From Anaerotignum sp. MB30-C6 (GTDB lineage Bacteria > Bacillota > Clostridia > Lachnospirales > Anaerotignaceae): DNA of 64,000 bases. A model generated the notes under the pieces. The model was given only the letters and a program-made list of their open reading frames with translations. It was not told where the DNA came from and made no database searches. The position numbers were made by a program, and so were the translations under genes. The stretch covers positions 558,001 to 622,000 of the forward strand of contig NZ_CP133078.1 in NCBI RefSeq assembly GCF_030908465.1. The letters run 5' to 3'. Below are positions 58,375 through 64,000 of the stretch, in pieces (positions within the stretch are counted from its first letter, which is position 1; each line of letters starts with the position of its first letter).

Positions 58375-59400
58375 ATGAAAAAGCGTTTATTTGCAAGTGT
58401 AATGACAGCGGTTGTGGCAGCAGGTTGTTTGTCAGGCTGCGGAAGTGGCAGCAGTACCAATGGTGATGCTGCAGGAGGAGCAGAGGGAGATACATATAAT
58501 TGGAAAATGGCTCTGAACTCTACAGAAGGGGACAATGCTTATGACACAGCAGTAGTTTTTGCCGACAAGGTAAAGGAACTGACAGAAGGGAAAGTTAACG
58601 TTGAACTTTACGGTGGTGCCAGCCTTGGTTCTACTTCAGAAGTTTTAGAGGGCTTAAGCTATGGTGTTGCTGATATTATTTGTGAATCAGTTGGTACTTT
58701 GGCAACGTTTACACCCCTTGCCAACATTGACGCAATGCCCTATATTTACAGCGATTACGACCATTTTATGAATGTATGGTATAGCGATTTGGGCCAGGAA
58801 ATGAAAGATACCATTGGAGAGGCATCTGGCTTTAAATTAATGGGTGGTACGTTCAGAGGCCCAAGAATTGTTACTTCTACAAAAGAAATGCACCAGGTGG
58901 AGGATTTCAAAGGTTTTAAACTGAGAGCGCCGAATCTTGAAATGTATCTAAAGACATGGCAGTGGATGGATGCGGCTCCTACGCCAATGGCAATGAATGA
59001 AACATATACAGCTTTGCAGCAGGGGACTGTTTCCGGCCAGGAGAACCCAATGGCAGACTCCATGAACTATGCATTTAATGAAGTATGTGAATATTGGATT
59101 AAAACAAACCATGTTTACAGTTCTAACTTATTCATTATGGATGGAAATTACTACAATAGCCTGCCAGAAGATATTCAAGCTGCAGTAACTGAGGCTGCTG
59201 AATATGCAGGGAAGGAAGTTAGTGTGAAACAGCTGGAAAAAGAGGAAGCGGCAGAAGCAAAGCTCATTGAACTAGGTTGTACAGTGATCGATGTGGATAC
59301 TGATGCATTTAAAGAACACTTTGATGGCTTTGCTGATGAGAATTTCCCTGAGCTGAAGGACTGGACAGACAGAATTAAAGCAATGGATGCAGGGGAATAA
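58375..59400 (+). CDS. TRAP transporter substrate-binding lipoprotein (DctP family)
   Basis: 341 residues. The signal peptide ends in lipobox LSGC (Cys 22), consistent with a Gram-positive cell. DctP core motifs: YNWKMALNSTEGDNAYDTAVVFADKV (in part), KVNVELYGGASLGS, GTFRGPRIVTSTKEMHQVEDFKGFKLRAPN with the Arg that binds the ligand carboxylate, and GTVSGQENPMADS. The frame opens with GTG at 58369, but AGGAGG gives 8-base spacing to the ATG at 58375. The ligand is likely a carboxylate, identity unknown. Confidence 0.94.
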   Translation: MKKRLFASVMTAVVAAGCLSGCGSGSSTNGDAAGGAEGDTYNWKMALNSTEGDNAYDTAVVFADKVKELTEGKVNVELYGGASLGSTSEVLEGLSYGVADIICESVGTLATFTPLANIDAMPYIYSDYDHFMNVWYSDLGQEMKDTIGEASGFKLMGGTFRGPRIVTSTKEMHQVEDFKGFKLRAPNLEMYLKTWQWMDAAPTPMAMNETYTALQQGTVSGQENPMADSMNYAFNEVCEYWIKTNHVYSSNLFIMDGNYYNSLPEDIQAAVTEAAEYAGKEVSVKQLEKEEAAEAKLIELGCTVIDVDTDAFKEHFDGFADENFPELKDWTDRIKAMDAGE

Positions 59401-59428
59401 GCTACAGAAGAAAAATGAGGTGATTTCG

Positions 59429-59938
59429 TTGATTAAGGCTTACTCGAAGTTTCTAGATAAATTGGAGACGCTACAAAAGATTTTTCTAGGAGTAACCGTT
59501 GGAATTATGGTAATTGTTATGGTATATCAGGTGGTTTTACGATACTGCTTTTCTTCAGCAAACTCATGGAGCGAGGAATTGGCTAGATATTTATTCATCT
59601 ATGATGTAATGATTGCTGCGGCAATTGCCACTAGAAAGAATAGCCATTTGCAAGTTGATTTCTTAATTAATATGTTAAAACCAAAAGTAAAGTGCATTTT
59701 TACCATTGGTGCAACCATTGTGGGTATTGTGTTTTTAGGATATTTATTCAATTACTCCCTAACACTATGTCAGACAGCCGCTAGTAACATTTCAGCAGGG
59801 TTAAAAATTTCAATGTCTATCCCATATGCTTGTATGCCCATTGGTGCGGTACTTATGATTATGACTTCACTGGAAGTAATATTTAAGAATATATCACAAA
59901 TTCAAGAGTTAGGTAAAGGGGAGGTGAGTGGTCAATGA
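59429..59938 (+). CDS. TRAP transporter small membrane subunit (DctQ)
   Basis: 169 residues, four spans (about 15-35, 50-70, 85-110, 125-150). Family motif ANSWSEELARYLFIYDVMIAAAIATRKNSHL is intact. The frame is open from an ATG at 59387 inside the dctP end, but that adds an atypical Lys/Asn-rich leader and has no ribosome binding site. A TTG at 59429 follows GAGGTGA and gives MIKAYSKFLDKLE, which I prefer. It overlaps the next gene by 4 bases (ATGA). Confidence 0.9.
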   Translation: MIKAYSKFLDKLETLQKIFLGVTVGIMVIVMVYQVVLRYCFSSANSWSEELARYLFIYDVMIAAAIATRKNSHLQVDFLINMLKPKVKCIFTIGATIVGIVFLGYLFNYSLTLCQTAASNISAGLKISMSIPYACMPIGAVLMIMTSLEVIFKNISQIQELGKGEVSGQ

Positions 59939-61209
59939 ACGCAGGTTTAATTGTTATTCTTTCATTGCTTGGATTGTCTTTCTTAGGCATACCGATCTAT
60001 TTAGCATTAGGCATTGGCACACTTGTCGCCTTAAACATAGCAGACATGCCACTGATTGTTTTGCCTCAGAAACTATTTGCAGGCATGAACTCTAGCTCCT
60101 TGTTAGCAATTCCATTTTTTATGCTGGCGGGAAACATTATGTCTCGCAGTATTACTGGAAAGCTGATTGATGTTTCAAATGCATTAATCGGGTGGATTAA
60201 GGGTTCTTTGGCCGTTGTTACGGTGTTGGCCTCCGCTTTATTTGGCGCAATTTCAGGTTCGGGCGTTGCTACAGCATCAGCAGTAGGCGGCACAACCATT
60301 CCTGCTATGAAGGATGAAGGGTATCCTCCTCATTTTGCAGCAGCAATCACAGGGATTGCCTCAATTTTAGGGCCAATTATCCCTCCTTCTATTACCTTAA
60401 TTGTTTATGCTAGCATTACGGATCTTTCTGTCTCAAAACTTTTTATGGGCTCTGTAATTCCAGGCGTTTTGATGGCAGCCGGCTTGATTTTATATGCTTT
60501 GTTTTATGGAAAAAAACATGATTTGCCAGCCCATCCTAGAAAGACCCCAAAAGAAATTGTGCTGACATTTAAAGATGGTATTTGGGCGTTGTTGATGCCA
60601 GTTATCATTCTTGGTGGTATTTTCGGCGGAATCTTTACCCCCACGGAATCGGCTGCGGTTGCTGTTGTGTATGCCTTGGCAGTAAGCCTTTTTATCTATA
60701 AGGATATGAAGCTCCAGGATATTTTCATCGTTTTTGTAGAAGGTGCAATCGGAACAGCAACAATTTTGATGTTAGTTGGTCTTTCCAAAGCATCCAGTTA
60801 TGTGGTAACGACTTCTGGTTTGCCTCAACAGGTATTAGAGATATTTAGCTCCATTACTTCAAGTAAAGTTGTAATTTTGCTGTTACTGAATGTATTATTT
60901 TTCATTATCGGTATGTTGATGGAGGCAAATGCGGCGATTATTATGATGACACCAATTTTGCTCCCACTGCTTTCGGCATTCGGCATTGATCCTTTACAGT
61001 TTGGTATTATCATGAGTTTTAACCTTTGTATTGGTCTGGTTACACCGCCTGTTGGTATCTGTTTGCTGATGACGAATCAGATAGCAAAGGCAAGCTTTGT
61101 ACAGACGCTGAAGTCTATCGTACCAATGTTATTGATTTCCATTATCGTACTGCTGATAGTAACATTGATACCTCAGATTACCCTCTGGTTACCAAGCTTG
61201 ATTCAATAA
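59935..61209 (+). CDS. TRAP transporter large membrane subunit (DctM)
   Basis: 424 residues, about twelve spans. Motifs AIPFFMLAGNIMSRS, ALFGAISGSGVATASAVGGTTIPAMKDEGYP, GPIIPPSITLIVYA, GGIFTPTESAAVAV and NLCIGLVTPPVG are characteristic of the ion-transporter/DctM family, which uses a sodium gradient. Translation is coupled to the small subunit. It completes a three-protein TRAP system next to the SDR gene and ends at the terminator at 61261. Confidence 0.96.
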   Translation: MNAGLIVILSLLGLSFLGIPIYLALGIGTLVALNIADMPLIVLPQKLFAGMNSSSLLAIPFFMLAGNIMSRSITGKLIDVSNALIGWIKGSLAVVTVLASALFGAISGSGVATASAVGGTTIPAMKDEGYPPHFAAAITGIASILGPIIPPSITLIVYASITDLSVSKLFMGSVIPGVLMAAGLILYALFYGKKHDLPAHPRKTPKEIVLTFKDGIWALLMPVIILGGIFGGIFTPTESAAVAVVYALAVSLFIYKDMKLQDIFIVFVEGAIGTATILMLVGLSKASSYVVTTSGLPQQVLEIFSSITSSKVVILLLLNVLFFIIGMLMEANAAIIMMTPILLPLLSAFGIDPLQFGIIMSFNLCIGLVTPPVGICLLMTNQIAKASFVQTLKSIVPMLLISIIVLLIVTLIPQITLWLPSLIQ

Positions 61210-61260
61210 CATAGTATTGGCTAATCTCATTTTTCAATATAGATTATACCCCTTCCATAA

Positions 61261-61295
61261 AACCCCTCTCCTTTTCTTAAGGAGGGGGGTTTTTG
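61261..61295 (+). terminator. Terminator of the SDR-TRAP operon
   Basis: AACCCCTCTCC (61261-61271) pairs with GGAGGGGGGTT (61281-61291) with one G-T pair, then TTTG. Confidence 0.9.
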
Positions 61296-61488
61296 AATGA
61301 AATAAGTATAATGTGGGAAAAAATTTATATAATAGGTTGTTTTTTGTAGAGAAAGCCCAATTACTATGAAGCCGTTTTCACAAATATTTCTTTAAAAAAG
61401 GGCAAAAGAGTGGTATAATAAAACCAACTATGCAATCGATAATAAAAAGTCTTTGGCTACCAAAGATTAAGATAGGAGGCTGGTTAAT

Positions 61489-61845
61489 ATGGCAGCAAGA
61501 TTAGAAAACGAGTATGGTGTAATTAGCATTGACCGCGAGGTAATTGCAAGAATTGCAGGATACGCAGCGATTGAATGTTATGGCATCGTAGGTATGGCGG
61601 CCAAGAATATGAAAGACGGTTTGGTACAGCTTTTGAAATTGGAAAGTTTAACAAAAGGGATTAAGATGCGAGTGGACCAAAATAAAATTAGTTTGGACTT
61701 GCATATTATTGTAGAATACGGCACCAATATTTCTGCTATCGCAGATAATATCATCAGCACCGTGAAATATTCTGTTGAAGAATATGCAGGGCTTGAGGTA
61801 GAAGATGTGAATGTCTTTGTTGACGGTGTCAGAGTCGACAATTGA
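61489..61845 (+). CDS. Asp23/Gls24 family envelope-stress protein
   Basis: 118 residues. Family features are YGVISIDREVIARIAGYAAIECYGIVGMA at the start and VEYGTNISAIADNIISTVKYSVEEYAGLEVEDVNVFVDGV at the end (described in part). Upstream TAGGAGG. A TATAAT at 61414-61419 is a probable -10 element. The gene precedes fakA/yloV and recG exactly as in Bacillus (yloU-yloV-recG). YloU-type proteins are small, highly expressed and of unclear function. Confidence 0.93.
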   Translation: MAARLENEYGVISIDREVIARIAGYAAIECYGIVGMAAKNMKDGLVQLLKLESLTKGIKMRVDQNKISLDLHIIVEYGTNISAIADNIISTVKYSVEEYAGLEVEDVNVFVDGVRVDN

Positions 61846-61864
61846 GTATGAGGAGGAACTATCG

Positions 61865-63547
61865 GTGAGTATTTTGAAGTTGAATGGGCTGCGTTTAAGC
61901 AGAATGATTATAGCCGGGGCAAATGAACTAACTGCCCATAAGCAGTTAGTAGATGCGATGAACGTATTTCCTGTTCCCGATGGGGATACAGGTACAAATA
62001 TGTCCCTCACTGTTTTGGCGGCGGCAAGGGAGTCTGAAAAAAGCAGCTCTTTGAGGGTAGACGAAGTTTCGAAATTAGCGGCTAGCGGTGCTTTAAGGGG
62101 TGCAAGAGGCAACTCGGGTGTTATCACATCCCAGCTTTTCCGTGGTTTTTCCAAAGGCTTGGAAGGGCTTGCTGAAGCCGGTGTTTTGGACTTGGCTGTG
62201 GCTTTGGATAAGGGCGTTCAGACTGCGTATAAAGCAGTTATGAAGCCAAAAGAAGGAACGATTTTGACGGTAGCCAGAGCATGTGCCGAAGCTGCTGCAA
62301 AATTGTCTTTAGAAACAGATGATATGGAAATTTTCCTTAAGGGCGTTGTGGACTATGGCCATGAAGTATTGGCAAAAACCCCTGATATGCTTCCTGTATT
62401 AAAACAAGCAGGTGTTGTTGACGCCGGTGGGCGAGGTTTACTGTATGTTTTGGAAGGTGCGTTAAAGCATATCAATGACGATGGCCCCATTTCCGTAGCG
62501 GAACCAACCAAATCTGAAACAACGGATTTTGCCGCATTGGCATCAATCGAAAATGAAGATATTACTTTTGGCTATTGTACAGAATTTTTTATTAACGTTA
62601 AAAACCCTGATGATGCCACAGTGCAGATGTTAAAATCTTATTTGGGCACCATTGGTGATTCCATTGTATGTGTGAGTGACGAAGAAATTATTAAAATCCA
62701 TGTGCATACAGACCATCCAGGTTTGGCTATTGAAAAAGCACTGTCCATTGGCAGCCTAAGTGGGCTGAAAATTGATAATATGCGAGAACAACACACAAAT
62801 CGTATAGACTTCCATGCTACGGCTTCATCTGAAGTGGAGGCTTTAGAAAAAGCACCCGAAGAAGAAAATAAGGCAGAGCTTCCGAAAAAGGATATTGGCT
62901 TTGTTTCTATTTCAGCGGGAAAAGGCCTATCAGATATTTTTAGAAACCTAGGTGTTGACGAAATCATCGAGGGTGGACAGACAATGAACCCTAGTACAGA
63001 AGATATTTTAAATGCGGTTGATAAGATTAATGCCGATCATATCATTATTTTACCAAACAATAAAAATATTATTTTGGCGGCGGAACAGGCAGTTGAACTT
63101 TGTGAAAACAAGAAACTTTTTATAGTTCCAACAAGATCCGTACCACAAGGTATTAGTGCATTGTTCTGTAATGCAGAAGGCCTTGGGGCGGAAGAAATGG
63201 TAGAGGAAATGAAAGAAGCAATTCAGACCGTTTCCACAGTTTCTGTGACCTATGCCGTAAGGGATACTTCCTTTGGTGAAAAAACAATTACCGAGGGTGA
63301 TATTTTAGGTATGCTGAATGACGAGATTGTCGTTGTGGCGAAGGATGTTACTGAGGGAACAAAGGAAGTGCTAAAACAAACCATTACAGAAGATAATGAA
63401 ATGGTTAGCATTTATTATGGTTCTGATGTAACAGAAGAAGATGCCCAAGAGATTGCAGATTTTATTGAAGAAAACTATCCCGATTGTGAAGTTGAGATTC
63501 AAAATGGGGATCAACCTTTGTACTTCTATATCATTTCTGTGGAATAA
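61865..63547 (+). CDS. DAK2-domain protein, FakA/YloV family
   Basis: 560 residues. The N-terminal DhaL-like kinase domain has DAMNVFPVPDGDTGTNMSLT with the Asp residues that bind Mg-ATP, and SGALRGARGNSGVITSQL. A middle domain (GYCTEFFINVKNPDDATVQML) and a DegV-like C-terminal part follow. In Staphylococcus FakA phosphorylates fatty acids held by FakB. The frame is open from 61811 within the Asp23 gene, but AGGAGG (61851-61856) is spaced 8 bases from the GTG at 61865, which gives MSILKLNGLRL. No FakB is in the window. Confidence 0.92.
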   Translation: MSILKLNGLRLSRMIIAGANELTAHKQLVDAMNVFPVPDGDTGTNMSLTVLAAARESEKSSSLRVDEVSKLAASGALRGARGNSGVITSQLFRGFSKGLEGLAEAGVLDLAVALDKGVQTAYKAVMKPKEGTILTVARACAEAAAKLSLETDDMEIFLKGVVDYGHEVLAKTPDMLPVLKQAGVVDAGGRGLLYVLEGALKHINDDGPISVAEPTKSETTDFAALASIENEDITFGYCTEFFINVKNPDDATVQMLKSYLGTIGDSIVCVSDEEIIKIHVHTDHPGLAIEKALSIGSLSGLKIDNMREQHTNRIDFHATASSEVEALEKAPEEENKAELPKKDIGFVSISAGKGLSDIFRNLGVDEIIEGGQTMNPSTEDILNAVDKINADHIIILPNNKNIILAAEQAVELCENKKLFIVPTRSVPQGISALFCNAEGLGAEEMVEEMKEAIQTVSTVSVTYAVRDTSFGEKTITEGDILGMLNDEIVVVAKDVTEGTKEVLKQTITEDNEMVSIYYGSDVTEEDAQEIADFIEENYPDCEVEIQNGDQPLYFYIISVE

Positions 63548-63558
63548 AAAATGTCAGT

Positions 63559-63597
63559 GGCCGTATAGCGAGAATCTTTGCTGTACGGTCTTTTTTT
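63559..63597 (+). terminator. Terminator between fakA-like gene and recG
   Basis: GCCGTATAGC (63560-63569) pairs with GCTGTACGGT (63580-63589) through two G-T pairs, then CTTTTTTT. Confidence 0.85.
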
Positions 63598-63749
63598 ATT
63601 AGCCCTCGTTCAAGTATGGTGAAACTTGCGATAAATGCTGTCAGAAAAGACTTCAAATACTCGAATAAAAACACTATAATGTAGAGGATGTATAATCAAG
63701 AGAAATAAAACAACCAGGCAGTTGATTTTTTGGTAAATGAGGTGAAAAG

Positions 63750-64000
63750 ATGGAGTGGAAAGATCCTGTTTCCAGGCTGAAAGGCGTGGGAGAACAACGA
63801 GAGAAGAAATTAAATAAGCTGGGGATTTTCACTTTGGAGGACCTTTTGACCCACTATCCACGGGAATACAAAGACCGTAGCAAGCTAACGAAAATTTCGG
63901 AGTTGGAGATGGATGGGGAAAGTAGCTTTATTGCCCGCTGTAAAGGTAATGGTGAAACAATGAGACATGGCAGATTCACCTTCACAAGGCTTCGGGTGCA
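63750..64000 (+). CDS. recG: ATP-dependent DNA helicase RecG (N-terminal part, truncated by window end)
   Basis: 83 residues visible. MEWKDPVSRLKGVGEQREKKLNKLGIFTLEDLLTHYPREYKDRS (described in part) is the typical RecG N-terminal helical region with the helix-hairpin-helix-like GVGEQREKKL and the HYPREYKDRS motif that leads into the wedge OB-fold. GAGGTGAAAAG precedes the ATG. Gene order after fakA/yloV supports the call. The helicase motifs lie outside the window. Confidence 0.92.
   Translation, partial: MEWKDPVSRLKGVGEQREKKLNKLGIFTLEDLLTHYPREYKDRSKLTKISELEMDGESSFIARCKGNGETMRHGRFTFTRLRV

Overview
The window comes from a low-GC, endospore-forming Firmicute of class Clostridia. The evidence is AT-rich sequence, strong AGGAGG-type ribosome binding sites with frequent TTG/GTG starts, an anti-Shine-Dalgarno CCTCCTTT at the 16S 3' end, sporulation genes (spo0A, spoIVB, spoIIM), a cggR-led glycolytic operon, a T-box leader before tyrS, and Gram-positive lipoproteins in place of periplasmic binding proteins. 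The 16S sequence looks like the Lachnospiraceae/Anaerotignum neighbourhood, but I could not run a comparison, so family rank is tentative.

Layout. (1) 1-5172: an amino-acid ABC importer (binding protein, permease, ATPase) followed by three more paralogous binding lipoproteins, with duplicated terminators and decayed sequence between them. (2) 5422-6114: a DUF554 membrane protein. (3) 6370-21790: the conserved translation/RNA block rimP-nusA-ylxR-ylxQ-infB-rbfA-nrnA-truB-ribF, an inserted EamA transporter, then rpsO, pnp, an M16 peptidase, a DUF378 protein, dapF and hflX. (4) 21914-28168: a small conserved protein, a three-gene MacB-like ABC system with a CARDB-type surface protein encoded between ATPase and permease, a PrsW-like protease, a Nudix hydrolase and an acidic Cys-rich membrane protein. 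(5) 28293-35272: cggR-pgk-polysaccharide deacetylase-tpiA-gpmI-eno, with no gap gene. (6) 35392-49600: decayed genes, a GntR regulator, spoIVB-spo0A, a dipeptidase, a tiny DUF1540 gene, an aminotransferase, nudF-like/spoIIM/xerD, a DJ-1-family protein, an XRE/zinc-ribbon regulator, tyrS with T-box, and pepT. (7) 49950-56841: two tRNA-Ser genes and an rRNA operon with the unusual order 16S-5S-tRNA-Ile-tRNA-Ala-23S-5S, then tRNAs Pro, His, Lys, Leu, Gly, Gln, Gln. (8) 57595-61209: an SDR dehydrogenase with a complete TRAP transporter. (9) 61489-64000: asp23-like, fakA/yloV-like and the start of recG.

How it fits together. Most of the window is housekeeping: ribosome and RNA maturation, lower glycolysis under a metabolite-sensing repressor, sporulation control, tRNA and rRNA supply. 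The accessory parts are the binding-protein array at the left edge, the CARDB/MacB-like ABC operon, and the SDR-TRAP cassette placed directly downstream of the tRNA array. No phage, IS element, CRISPR array or recognisable defence system is present. The strongest unusual signals are the internal 5S gene with duplicated spacer modules in the rRNA operon, the one-permease/four-binding-protein array, the CARDB protein inside a MacB-type operon, and the deacetylase whose end overlaps tpiA.
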